From Okeania sp. SIO3I5 (lineage in GTDB: Bacteria > Cyanobacteriota > Cyanobacteriia > Cyanobacteriales > Microcoleaceae), in assembly GCF_010672085.1 (NCBI RefSeq), contig NZ_JAAHHT010000074.1, forward strand, positions 1 through 37,929: a stretch of DNA of 37,929 bases, written 5' to 3'. Both the position numbers and the translations under genes were made by a program. The number at the start of each line of letters is the position of its first letter. Position 1 is the stretch's first letter. Shown one piece after another: positions 8,007-16,812 of this stretch. The notes below the pieces were generated by a model. It was not told the DNA's origin. It saw nothing but the letters and a program-made list of their open reading frames with translations, and ran no database searches.

Positions 8007-10307
8007 TTAGTCTAGTTCTTGAGATTTTGCTATTTTCCATTTGCCATTGCTAAATTCAAGAGTAAAGCGATATACCCCTTGCTGATCACCACTAGCGCTC
8101 CAATCAATACTTCCATCAACGTAAAGTGTTGGACGCTCGTAAGTTCGTACATCAATTTTTGCTTGTTTCCCTGATAATCGAAAATTTCCAACAAGCTCAA
8201 CACTAGGTTTTTCATAAGTGTAATATGCTCGGTTTCTAATCAGCCAATTTATAGTTCCATCTCTTTTGATATAATTGTTATAGTAGACGCCAGTTGTGTA
8301 CTCTGATAAAAGCTGACGATTAGGAGAACGACCTAAAATTTGACCTTTGATTTCCAACCAGTCGCGAATTACCTTAACGGCACTCTCCGAGGTTAAAATA
8401 CTACTATCAGCATTTGAAAACCCTATGAGACGAGGTGCATCGTTGGTAGGCTCAACTGTAATTTCAAAATCTTTTCTGTCTGTTTTACTCTTTAAAGCAC
8501 CAACCGGCCAAATAAATTCTTGTTCGCTAATAGTATCGTTGTCACTAAGGTCTTGAGCAAATATTGTTAGGCGATCGCTACCAATAAAGTTTGTATTACT
8601 TTCATAAACAATTCCATTATTGGCCTTAAGAGTCTTGTTAACTTGACTGGGAGTACCGCAGAAAGCTACTGTATTATCACTGTTGTATTTAATCCCCCGA
8701 AATGATACGCCACCAGCTACATTATCATTAACAATTATTTGTCCCTTATCAGCACTAAACTTAAGACAAATGTTATTCCCGTCAGGTTCTTTAACACTAA
8801 TTCCTTGAATACTCAATTTTTGGTCTTCTTTAGCAGTTTGCATTCCTGGAACAGTAATAACTGGACGTTGATTGACGGGAGTTATGGTAACTATTCGATT
8901 AAGAGTATTACTACTTTCGCCATCTCCGTCGGTAACTCTTATTTCCAAGGTGCGAGTACCCTTTTTGGGATTATCCGATACATTTTGATAAATAATGCTT
9001 TTAACCGTAGTTTCAACAGCTTTAACAGTAGCACTAGAATTGAAAACAACTTTCAAAGGCTTAGTGCCAATACCACCTGAAAAACTACCAATTGGTAAAT
9101 TTCGGTAAGTAACCTGGTTATTGTTTTCCTCGGCAGATGCTGTAGTCGGCCTTTTCTGATAAATCAACAAACGATCGTTCTCAGTGCCACCTTTAACAAT
9201 TTTTACGGTTAACTCACCTCCATCAAAATCAGGCGAATCTGAGTCTTTAAGTTCAACGTCACAAGCGATCGCTATTAGTTCACCTTGGGGACAAGAAAAC
9301 TTTTCTTGAGTTTCGCTTAACCTTGATGGTTCTGGTTGAATACTAGGAGTGTTGGATGAATTGTCGGCACTTAGAAAAATTGCCACCAATCCCACAAAAA
9401 TTACTAAAATTCCCAATGCACTGAAAACACCAGTAGTTAGATATGAAAGAGAATCAGAAGCGGAAGTAGGCTTAACAGTATTAAGGAGTTGGTGAATAAT
9501 TTTAGCAGCATCATTAACGTGAATTGAGTTAGCATCTAACATTTCTTTAAATAAGTCAGCATCTAACATTTTTTTAAATACCGCAGCGCGTGAATCGCTA
9601 ATTTGCTTTCTGACAGACCACTCCCAAGTATTACCGTTTTTCCTAAGCAATTCCTCGCGCTTCAAACCAGTCATTAACATTAATACCGTTATTGCCAAAT
9701 CTCGAATATCTGGAAAGGAATTAAACTCTACTTCTGTTGTAGACTCGTTCTTCTGTTCTAAATTTGCATTAGAGCTAGGTTTTGTCTGCTTGGAATCTTT
9801 TGAAGCTCCTTTTTTAGCAGTTTCCCTGATATCTTGAATCAGCTTAAAATTTACTAAAATAAGTAATTTATCCTCAGTTTCTATTAAATTACTTGGAGAA
9901 ATATCACCGTGAATAAAGCCTTGATTGTGCAAGTAGGAAAGCACCTTTAAAACTTGGTTCATCAACTGAACTGCCTCATATTCACTTAAAAAAGTTTTGC
10001 TTTCCAATAAGGATTTTCCTTCAACATAAGTTTGTATTATTGATAGTTGCTGCTGCTTACTATCGACATCAGAATGTTCAATTTGCTCAATTTGCTCAAT
10101 TTGTGGATGTTCTAGTTGAGAATAACTATCTAATTTATTCTGAAACTTTTCTAAGTCTTGACCTTTGAAATCTCTCTTTAAATAGTGCTTATGGTATTGA
10201 GAAGTATCTTTTACGAGAGAAATAGTTTCAAACGAGTGTTCTTGAATAACCTTAATGACTGAATAACGTTCATCCTGCTTTAAATCCACTTTAACTGTGT
10301 CTTGCAT
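8007..10307 (-). CDS. Membrane Ser/Thr kinase-like protein (probable pseudokinase) with cadherin-like region and C-terminal IMS (ARC6-type) domain
   Basis: 766 residues. Kinase-like domain at about 15-275: the glycine-rich loop is not recognisable; Lys44, the catalytic loop HGDISPSN (Asp135, Asn140) and a subdomain IX Asp (DIRDLA) are present, but DFG is replaced by Asn153-Phe-Lys. Loss of the metal-binding Asp and Gly loop suggests a pseudokinase or atypical kinase. One membrane segment at about 291-313. Outside: cadherin/tandem-95-like beta domains (RTLEIRVTDGDGESSN, NQRPVI) at about 340-640. Residues about 655-766 resemble the IMS domain of ARC6 (AVKVIRDWLEIKGQ ... FSNGKWKIAKS). It is divergent from the FHA-like gene, with 160 bp between them. 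Confidence 0.85.
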   Translation of the reverse strand: MQDTVKVDLKQDERYSVIKVIQEHSFETISLVKDTSQYHKHYLKRDFKGQDLEKFQNKLDSYSQLEHPQIEQIEQIEHSDVDSKQQQLSIIQTYVEGKSLLESKTFLSEYEAVQLMNQVLKVLSYLHNQGFIHGDISPSNLIETEDKLLILVNFKLIQDIRETAKKGASKDSKQTKPSSNANLEQKNESTTEVEFNSFPDIRDLAITVLMLMTGLKREELLRKNGNTWEWSVRKQISDSRAAVFKKMLDADLFKEMLDANSIHVNDAAKIIHQLLNTVKPTSASDSLSYLTTGVFSALGILVIFVGLVAIFLSADNSSNTPSIQPEPSRLSETQEKFSCPQGELIAIACDVELKDSDSPDFDGGELTVKIVKGGTENDRLLIYQKRPTTASAEENNNQVTYRNLPIGSFSGGIGTKPLKVVFNSSATVKAVETTVKSIIYQNVSDNPKKGTRTLEIRVTDGDGESSNTLNRIVTITPVNQRPVITVPGMQTAKEDQKLSIQGISVKEPDGNNICLKFSADKGQIIVNDNVAGGVSFRGIKYNSDNTVAFCGTPSQVNKTLKANNGIVYESNTNFIGSDRLTIFAQDLSDNDTISEQEFIWPVGALKSKTDRKDFEITVEPTNDAPRLIGFSNADSSILTSESAVKVIRDWLEIKGQILGRSPNRQLLSEYTTGVYYNNYIKRDGTINWLIRNRAYYTYEKPSVELVGNFRLSGKQAKIDVRTYERPTLYVDGSIDWSASGDQQGVYRFTLEFSNGKWKIAKSQELD

Positions 10308-10467
10308 AAGCCTAAATTTATTGCATATTTATGAAAATACAGCTATCTCAGTATAACCTGTTTTACTTTATTTATAAGCAGATAGTCTCTCAGAATCTAA
10401 GAGCATTAATGAAAGCTCCTAGATTTGATGATATACTAAGTATTAATAATCCTTTGGTCTAAGTTGG
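10308..10467. promoter_or_regulatory. Divergent promoter region between pseudokinase and FHA-like genes
   Basis: The 160-bp gap must hold promoters for both directions. A good -10 match, TATACT, lies at 10432-10437, 31 bp before the rightward start; no convincing -35 was found. Shared control of the two genes is inference. Confidence 0.4.
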
Positions 10468-12525
10468 ATGAAGATAAACCTAACTTTAGCTCTTGAGAGA
10501 GCGAATTTAAAGTGGACTCTACAACCACATCGTACTTATACAGTTGGTCACAATTCTGACTGCTATATTACTCTTCCTAGTATTGGTCATGTGCCAACCC
10601 TTCATTTAGAGTTTAGGTATGACCAATCAAAAAAAAAATGGTGTGTAAAAAACCTCGGTAGCAGTAATAATATTACCTTCAACAGTAGGGTAATGGAAGA
10701 CAAAGAGCTTCCTATTTTGGGGAAAACTCGCATAGCAATTATAGAAGGCCAGGCATTATTGGCTTTGCCTGAGCAAAAGTCTGACGAAACGGAAAGCTCA
10801 ACAATAAACTTAATAACATCAACACGGCTATTGTCAGGCTATGCTTACTTAAACGGAATTTTTAGTAGCTTCGAGTTGTTGGATTACTTGCGAGTCGATC
10901 CTTACAAAGCAAAAATTCCTGCTTCGAGCCTTAAGCTGGATGAAATTGCAGGTCACGCTGCTCGCTCGGCTTTAATTACGGTGTTGTTTTCAATTTTAGC
11001 CTTAGCAGCAGTATGCGTGCAAATCTTACTAATAATCGACACTGGTTTTTCAAACTCTTCTCTAGTTAGCATCATTTGGGGACTATTAGTAGGATTTGAC
11101 AATACTGTTCTATATTTTCTGGCTAATGGTCTTTCAACCTCGGCTTTTCTCGCTGGTATTGTTGCCGGACTATTAGTAGCATTCGAGCTAGTTTATTTGC
11201 GATGGTTCATGGCTAGACAGTTCATCAAAAAGAATTACAAGCCCAATTATCAAGTTGGCTTCTTCAAATTTCTGGAACCATTGGTAAAGAACTTTCGGGA
11301 GCTAGTAATGCAGGTAGAACAATACCAAAACGTTATTGTTTTTGGCGGTAACTATCCCTTCACTGGTTATGGGGAGTTGATTCCAAAATCTAGTTGGACT
11401 GTACCAATAGACAAACTAAAAGCCCCAAAACGTGAAGATTCAGAATCTAAAGATTCAAATAGTAGAGTTGATATTCCTGTTTCTGAATTTTATAAATCTG
11501 TTGATGCTGAAATCGCTCAACAACAATTACCAAAATTACAAAAGTTTTCCTACTTATTTGTTGATGGTTTCGAGCTAAAAGACAGTCAATTTTTGGCAGT
11601 TCCCACTACTCAACCAGGAGTAACTTATCTAGAAGACCCGCTTTTAAATGAAGAACATAATAAAGTAGGAAGTCTCAAACGAGCTTATCGAGTTTATCAA
11701 TACACTGACACTGAACGTGATTATGTTCTGACTCACTTTTTGCGCTTTATAAATGCTGGTTCGATTACTTTTGTTGAGTCTGCTGCTTACATTTTGACGG
11801 GTATAGATCGCAAGCGGTTTAGCCTAGTTTCTACCCTTGAAGATACTAAGCATTTAAGATTAATTAAAGCCCTGATTATTGGTATAATTCTTGGTATATT
11901 TCCGGGCGGCTCATTTTTAATTGGCTTAATAGCTGTTGTCCATATTGGTGTTTTTATCTATAAAATTACCTCTTGGCAGCTTAGTAACTTTCGACAAAAA
12001 AGATCCGCAGAGTTTCAAGAAGAGTACAATTATGGTGTTGATAAGACTTTACGAGAGTATATTGCAGAGCCTTTATTCTTGGAAAGAAAAGAGAAAGAGA
12101 AAGTGTCAAATTTTACAATAAGAAAAGTAGTTTTCAACCCATGGCTTTACCAGAATCCGATAGGTATTCTAATAATAGTTATTGTGATTTTTTTATGGAG
12201 CTTGGTTTGGATACCACTTTCGTTAGCTGCTTTTGTCAACACAGGTTTGAAGGCTTTCCTTAGAGTTGATAGAGATATTAAAATCAATTTTGATTATTAC
12301 GGTGCCCAAGATACGTTATTTTTTTGGAAAACTATTCAAACTACCATTTTTAATAGTACCATTAAAACACTAAAAAATTTGGGAGTTGATACATCAGAAT
12401 TTGAATTTTTCAAACAGGTTATCAATAATGGGATAATGATTGATGCTAATAACATTACGAATAACGCCGACATGATTGGTAGTGTGAATAATATCTCTTC
12501 CGCAGGTAAAACTTCTAATAAATAA
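10468..12525 (+). CDS. Polytopic membrane protein with FHA-like N-terminus and Asn-rich C-terminal motif
   Basis: 685 residues. The N-terminal 100 residues have an FHA-like pattern (YTVGHNSDCYITL, LHLEF, NLGSSNN), but the pThr-binding Arg after the Gly is His, so phosphopeptide binding is doubtful. Membrane segments at about 168-192, 200-222, 226-247, 468-503 (one or two) and 564-591. A central soluble part contains NVIVFGGNYPFTGYGELI, which from memory resembles a motif in actinobacterial membrane proteins of unknown function. The tail (653-676; NNADMIGSVNN) matches the N-terminus of the next gene. That gene starts 25 bp downstream, so the two are almost certainly cotranscribed. Molecular role unknown. 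Confidence 0.8.
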   Translation: MKINLTLALERANLKWTLQPHRTYTVGHNSDCYITLPSIGHVPTLHLEFRYDQSKKKWCVKNLGSSNNITFNSRVMEDKELPILGKTRIAIIEGQALLALPEQKSDETESSTINLITSTRLLSGYAYLNGIFSSFELLDYLRVDPYKAKIPASSLKLDEIAGHAARSALITVLFSILALAAVCVQILLIIDTGFSNSSLVSIIWGLLVGFDNTVLYFLANGLSTSAFLAGIVAGLLVAFELVYLRWFMARQFIKKNYKPNYQVGFFKFLEPLVKNFRELVMQVEQYQNVIVFGGNYPFTGYGELIPKSSWTVPIDKLKAPKREDSESKDSNSRVDIPVSEFYKSVDAEIAQQQLPKLQKFSYLFVDGFELKDSQFLAVPTTQPGVTYLEDPLLNEEHNKVGSLKRAYRVYQYTDTERDYVLTHFLRFINAGSITFVESAAYILTGIDRKRFSLVSTLEDTKHLRLIKALIIGIILGIFPGGSFLIGLIAVVHIGVFIYKITSWQLSNFRQKRSAEFQEEYNYGVDKTLREYIAEPLFLERKEKEKVSNFTIRKVVFNPWLYQNPIGILIIVIVIFLWSLVWIPLSLAAFVNTGLKAFLRVDRDIKINFDYYGAQDTLFFWKTIQTTIFNSTIKTLKNLGVDTSEFEFFKQVINNGIMIDANNITNNADMIGSVNNISSAGKTSNK

Positions 12526-12549
12526 GCTAACTAAAAAGGAGAAAACAGA

Positions 12550-12912
12550 ATGACCGAAACTCACAATGGGGTTTCTATCAATAATAATAATAGTAGTAAG
12601 TTCACCAACAATGGTAATATTATTGGTGTCCAAAACAATAACAACCCTGTCCAATCAAATAGTCTAGCTGAGACAGCAGCAGAAATACAAGAAATCCTCA
12701 AGCAACTAGAAGAATCTAACCCTACCAACACAATAGCAGGTCAAACGGAAGTTGCCAAAAAAGCTATTGAGATAGTTAACAGTAAGCCAACATTAAAGGA
12801 GCGGGTCGTTGGTTTGTTGAAATCTGTAGGGACTCAAGCATTGAAGGAAGCTTTAAACCATCCAGTAGCTAATATTTTAGTTGAAGCTTTTAAAGGCTGG
12901 ACGAAACCCTAA
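12550..12912 (+). CDS. Small adaptor-like protein: Asn-rich N-terminal motif plus helical domain
   Basis: 120 residues with a strong Shine-Dalgarno (AAGGAG, 12535-12540) before ATG. Residues 5-33 are Asn-rich (HNGVSINNNN, then FTNNGNIIGVQNN) and align with the tail of the upstream FHA-like protein. Residues about 38-120 form a helical domain (LAETAAEIQEILKQL ... LVEAFKGWTKP) homologous by eye to the last 80 residues of the HEAT protein. From memory this domain is common in cyanobacterial proteins of unknown function, often behind a short repetitive N-terminus. No catalytic residues are visible, so an adaptor role is inferred. Confidence 0.8.
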   Translation: MTETHNGVSINNNNSSKFTNNGNIIGVQNNNNPVQSNSLAETAAEIQEILKQLEESNPTNTIAGQTEVAKKAIEIVNSKPTLKERVVGLLKSVGTQALKEALNHPVANILVEAFKGWTKP

Positions 12913-12943
12913 TCTAGATAGTACCAAAATATTTGGGATACAC

Positions 12944-12969
12944 GGTGCGTTACATTTCATTAACGCACC
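12944..12969. terminator. Hairpin after the FHA/adaptor operon
   Basis: GGTGCGTTA (12944-12952) pairs perfectly with TAACGCACC (12961-12969). It lies 32 bp after the adaptor stop codon. No T-tract follows, so it could be a dispersed palindrome rather than a true intrinsic terminator. Confidence 0.45.
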
Positions 12970-13022
12970 CTACTAGACTATTCTAATGAGATTTCAAAAG
13001 TTAATAAGAATATGAGGCCAAA

Positions 13023-13553
13023 ATGACAGTTAAAAGCAATTTAATATCCCTTTACGAAAATGAATATGAACAATGGTTAGTGGAAACGATTAATCTATTA
13101 AAAGAAAACAGATTCAATGAATTAGATAAAGAACATTTAATTGAGGAATTAGAAGAGTTGAGTCGGCGAGAGAAAAAAACAGTTGAAAGGTTTCTCGAAC
13201 AGATAATTAGACATTTGCTTCTTCTGCAATATTGGACTGTTGAATATGAGTATAACGCCAATCATTGGCTAGCTGAAATTATGAGTTTTAGAACCCAAAT
13301 CAATGAAGATTTAACTCAAAATTTACGAAATTATCTACAGGAAAACCAAGCCAAAATTTATGAAAAAGCATTAAAATATGTCAGGCAAAAGACAGGATAT
13401 GAGATAATTTTTCCAGAAAACTGCCCTTATAGTCTTGAACAATTATTAGATATAAACTGGCTACCATTTCTTGGTGGCGAAAACAGTAACAACCAGGTAA
13501 TAACTCAGTCACCAGACTCCCCAGAAGCAGAGAAACTGGGGATTGAGGACTAA
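13023..13553 (+). CDS. DUF29 family protein
   Basis: 176 residues with the DUF29 pattern: YENEYEQWLVETINLLKENR, ELDKEHLIEELEEL, then a helical stretch RHLLLLQYW and a C-terminal YSLEQLLDINWLP. DUF29 is very common in cyanobacteria and its function is not established. GAGG lies 6 bp before the ATG. The next gene starts 30 bp downstream on the same strand, so the pair may form an operon. Confidence 0.9.
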   Translation: MTVKSNLISLYENEYEQWLVETINLLKENRFNELDKEHLIEELEELSRREKKTVERFLEQIIRHLLLLQYWTVEYEYNANHWLAEIMSFRTQINEDLTQNLRNYLQENQAKIYEKALKYVRQKTGYEIIFPENCPYSLEQLLDINWLPFLGGENSNNQVITQSPDSPEAEKLGIED

Positions 13554-13583
13554 CTTATAAGCATTTCCGAGAGTTTATATAAT

Positions 13584-14207
13584 ATGTCTATAATTTCAAC
13601 TATTGATCCAAATCAATCTTATACCTTTGCTGACTATTTTAAATTAAACTCAGAACCTGACGATATTCTCTCCTATTTTGGCTATGAGTACGAATCGCGA
13701 TCGCTCACTCTACCCAAAACCCATCGTCAACTCGAACGGTTAGACAGTTTAAAACAACGTTTGGAAGAGATTTTACCTTATGTCAGTTTAACTAGCGAAA
13801 TGGCTAGACGGGAGTTTCTAATTGCTCCTGTTTTGATGGAGTCTATTCACTACACTCAAGCTAAAATCAAAGTGAGTTATTCCTTAAAAGTTAGCGAACA
13901 ATTAAAAGGTGAATTAGATTATTTTCTCCGAACCCAAACTCAGTTTTTGGTTATTGAAGCCAAAAATGCCGACTTACAAAGAGGTTTCACACAACTTGCA
14001 GTAGAATTGATTGCTTTAGAGCAAGCAGCGTTTGCCAACTATTCTATGTTATATGGTGCAGTATCAATGGGTAATATTTGGCAATTTGCTGTGCTTGATA
14101 CTCAAAAAAAGCAAATTCTGCAAGATATAAATCTGTATCGAGTTCCTACAGACTTGTTAGAATTACTCCAGGTTATTGTGGGAATTTTAGAACCTGTTGT
14201 TGTTTGA
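13584..14207 (+). CDS. Hypothetical protein with PD-(D/E)XK-nuclease-like core
   Basis: 207 residues. A possible nuclease core is seen: Glu77 in ARREFLIAP, Asp112 in GELDYFL, and Glu125-x-Lys127 in FLVIEAKN, spaced as in PD-(D/E)XK folds. This fold also occurs in inactive proteins, so activity is a guess. It follows the DUF29 gene closely and converges on the TPR gene across an inverted repeat. No restriction or methylase partner is seen nearby. Confidence 0.65.
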   Translation: MSIISTIDPNQSYTFADYFKLNSEPDDILSYFGYEYESRSLTLPKTHRQLERLDSLKQRLEEILPYVSLTSEMARREFLIAPVLMESIHYTQAKIKVSYSLKVSEQLKGELDYFLRTQTQFLVIEAKNADLQRGFTQLAVELIALEQAAFANYSMLYGAVSMGNIWQFAVLDTQKKQILQDINLYRVPTDLLELLQVIVGILEPVVV

Positions 14208-14219
14208 TTTGACACCCAC

Positions 14220-14350
14220 ACGCGGAGACACGGAAACACGGGGAGACGGAGATTGGATAATTGAGTAATTAATTCAATCTACTTGCTCTATTTTACTGAT
14301 TAAAGAAAACCTCCGCGTCCATCTATCTGCACGTCTCCGTGTCTCCGCGT
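14220..14350. repeat. Inverted repeat between convergent genes
   Basis: A 15-bp perfect inverted repeat (ACGCGGAGACACGGA at 14220-14234; complement at 14336-14350) encloses about 100 bp with further partial complementarity. It may be a miniature element and may also end transcription from both sides. Confidence 0.6.
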
Positions 14351-14363
14351 TTCCCCACTCCTA

Positions 14364-15248
14364 TCAAGGAGAAACCTGGGTAGAAGGTGGTAAATCTTCT
14401 ATTTGAGCTAGAGTTTCTTGAATACGAGGAGTTGCCAGAAATCTTTTCGCATCTTCAATTAAGCGTTCCCCCCACAAATGCTCATCAAGATAATCAATAT
14501 CTGCATATCTGCTATCTAATCGCAGCGCTTCTTCTCCCATCGCCAGACTTTGTTGTTTATCACCTTGAGCATACAGAGCTACCGCTATTGCTAAAAGTGG
14601 TTCAGCAGCTTTACTATCAATAGAAACAGCTTGACGCCAGTTAGCGATCGCATCATCTACTTTTCCCATCTCATACTGAACTAAACCAATATTATTAATT
14701 GCAGGCCATAAATTTTCTTCTAGCTCATAAGCTTGTTCGTATTGTGCGATCGCTCTTTTAAATTTACCTCGCTTATAATAAGCATTACCCAAATCAAATA
14801 AAGCTCCTGGATTCTCAGGTTTAGATTTTAAACCTTTTCTTAATTGATTGATAGCGTTTTTATAATCAGATGTTTGAAAGTAAGCTCTACCAAGAACAAA
14901 TCGAATATCAGGATTACTTGGATCTAGTTCTTGAGCTTGTTTTAAGGCAGCAATACCTTCTTCTAACTCTTCAGCTTGAATGTAAAGACTACCTAATAAT
15001 GTCCAAGTTCGTTGATTATTTGGTGCTAATTCAGTAGCAAGTTCAGCTCTAGATAAAGCCAACTCAAACTGTTGAAATCTTACTAACTGTAATGCTTCTT
15101 CAGCTAAACTTAAACCTGTCTGCTCTAATTGGGCAGAGTCTAATTGTAATATATGAGGAACTAATGCCTGCCCCTGGACAGATTTAATAGTAGTGCCCCA
15201 AAGACCTAGGGTAATTAATAAACAAACGAATAAATTTCGATTTGACAC
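14364..15248 (-). CDS. Secreted or periplasmic TPR-repeat protein
   Basis: 294 residues: a signal peptide (hydrophobic about 7-20, then VQGQA as a cleavage region) followed by about six tetratricopeptide repeats from residue 45 to 245, with core features such as AWxxLGxxYxxxGxxxxAIxxxxxALxLxP (DLGNAYYKRGKFKRAIAQYE). TPR arrays bind protein partners; the partner here is unknown. The gene converges with the nuclease-like gene. Confidence 0.88.
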   Translation of the reverse strand: MSNRNLFVCLLITLGLWGTTIKSVQGQALVPHILQLDSAQLEQTGLSLAEEALQLVRFQQFELALSRAELATELAPNNQRTWTLLGSLYIQAEELEEGIAALKQAQELDPSNPDIRFVLGRAYFQTSDYKNAINQLRKGLKSKPENPGALFDLGNAYYKRGKFKRAIAQYEQAYELEENLWPAINNIGLVQYEMGKVDDAIANWRQAVSIDSKAAEPLLAIAVALYAQGDKQQSLAMGEEALRLDSRYADIDYLDEHLWGERLIEDAKRFLATPRIQETLAQIEDLPPSTQVSP

Positions 15249-15477
15249 GTTAATTAAAAAGTATATATGGCTAATAGGTTCACTTTCAAGTATATATTAA
15301 GATACAATAACCTAAAATTTTCACAATTTGCGCCAGTATACTTTATACCAAAATTTTTTTAGTATAGTTTCACTATTTTTAAGTTTGTATTGTAATTTCT
15401 TCAGAGTTGCCGAATTACAATTGACACAACTTTAATCTGAGATTTTACTTAAACTTCCAATCCTAATATTCAATTAA

Positions 15478-16812
15478 TTAAAATATTGGTAAAATTATTT
15501 CAAATTCAGTACCCTTACCTGGAGAAGAATTTAGTTTAAGTTTTCCACCATGTTTTTCATTAATAATTTGGTTACTAATAGCCAAACCCATACCTGTTCC
15601 TTGACCCACTGGCTTAGTTGTAAAAAAGTTCTCAAAAATCTTATCTTGTATCTCCAAAGGGATACCAAAACCATTATCTGCCATTTTAATACTCATCAAA
15701 TTATAGTCTTTCCCTAGTATAGCTTCCGTAGTAATCTGAATTTCTGGTTTCCAATCTAAAGATTCTATTTCTGCTGATTTTTCATTTAGTGCATCAATAC
15801 TGTTACTAATTAAATTCATAAATACCTGGCTAAGTTGACCAGAATAACAATTAACCCTTGGCAAATTAGTACAATAATTTTTAATAACTTTAATATTGTA
15901 TTTAAGACGATTCTTTAAAATTAGTAAGCTACTATCTATACATTCATGGATATTCGCTGGTTTCTTTTTAGATTCATCCATGTGTGAAAAGTTACGCAGA
16001 CTATTCACAATTTTCAGTAATTGTTCTGAGCCAAATCTAATACTCTGAGTTGTCTCAGCTAATTCTTCCTGCAAGGAATCATATTCTATTTGTTCCTTAA
16101 TTTGACTTATAATTGGAGATGGATCTGATACTTCATCATAAGTAGATAACAGTTTACTAATTTCTTCTAGATAAGAGCAAAGAAATATCAAATTATTCCA
16201 AATACAGTTAACAGGATTTGTAATTTCATGGGCAACCTCAGCAATCATTCTTCCCAAACTAGCCATTTTTTCCGTTTGAATAGCTTTGGCCTGAGTTTGT
16301 TTTTGCAATAGATGACTTGTAAGTTCGTGAATTTTTGACTGAGCTACTAATAATTGATGTACATCTAAAAGTCTGTAAACATTAGTTTCGACTTCTACAA
16401 CAATTGGATCGTAAAGTAATTCAGGCCGTCTGTGTAAGGATTTTTGCGCCGCCTCTACAATCAATGTATTACCAGGAAGAATAGAAACATCTACTTTAGA
16501 GAACTGATACAAAGCTTCTATAGATCGCTTATAAAACATTTCTATACCATAGCGACTGCCCATTCTTTCAAAAAATAATCGTCGGGAAATCATGCCGACA
16601 AATTTACCTTGCCTATCTATTAATATGACACCTGATAGTAAGAGATTCGCCTCAAATACAGGTGCAATATCTTTACCAAAGCAGGTAGATTCAATTAGAC
16701 AGTCTTGCAGTGGCAGTTCTTGTATGGTTGATTCTAAAGATAGAATTTGACTTTTTACCTCTAAATTAGGTACTGTAAATAAATCTGGTTTTGACTCATA
16801 TAAAGCAAACAT
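15478..16812 (-). CDS. Sensor histidine kinase with N-terminal sensory region
   Basis: 444 residues, no membrane segment. The N-terminal about 160 residues (GVILIDRQGKFVGMISRR and LLYDPIVVEV) look like a CBS-like ligand-binding region found ahead of some cyanobacterial kinases. HisKA H-box EVAHEITNPVN with His195; the catalytic domain has the N-box NLISNSIDAL, G1 DNGFGIP and G2 GQGTGMGLAIS. All kinase motifs are intact. It would autophosphorylate and pass phosphate to a response regulator, but none is encoded nearby, so it is an orphan kinase. A 1.1-kb gene-free region lies upstream. Confidence 0.92.
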   Translation of the reverse strand: MFALYESKPDLFTVPNLEVKSQILSLESTIQELPLQDCLIESTCFGKDIAPVFEANLLLSGVILIDRQGKFVGMISRRLFFERMGSRYGIEMFYKRSIEALYQFSKVDVSILPGNTLIVEAAQKSLHRRPELLYDPIVVEVETNVYRLLDVHQLLVAQSKIHELTSHLLQKQTQAKAIQTEKMASLGRMIAEVAHEITNPVNCIWNNLIFLCSYLEEISKLLSTYDEVSDPSPIISQIKEQIEYDSLQEELAETTQSIRFGSEQLLKIVNSLRNFSHMDESKKKPANIHECIDSSLLILKNRLKYNIKVIKNYCTNLPRVNCYSGQLSQVFMNLISNSIDALNEKSAEIESLDWKPEIQITTEAILGKDYNLMSIKMADNGFGIPLEIQDKIFENFFTTKPVGQGTGMGLAISNQIINEKHGGKLKLNSSPGKGTEFEIILPIF

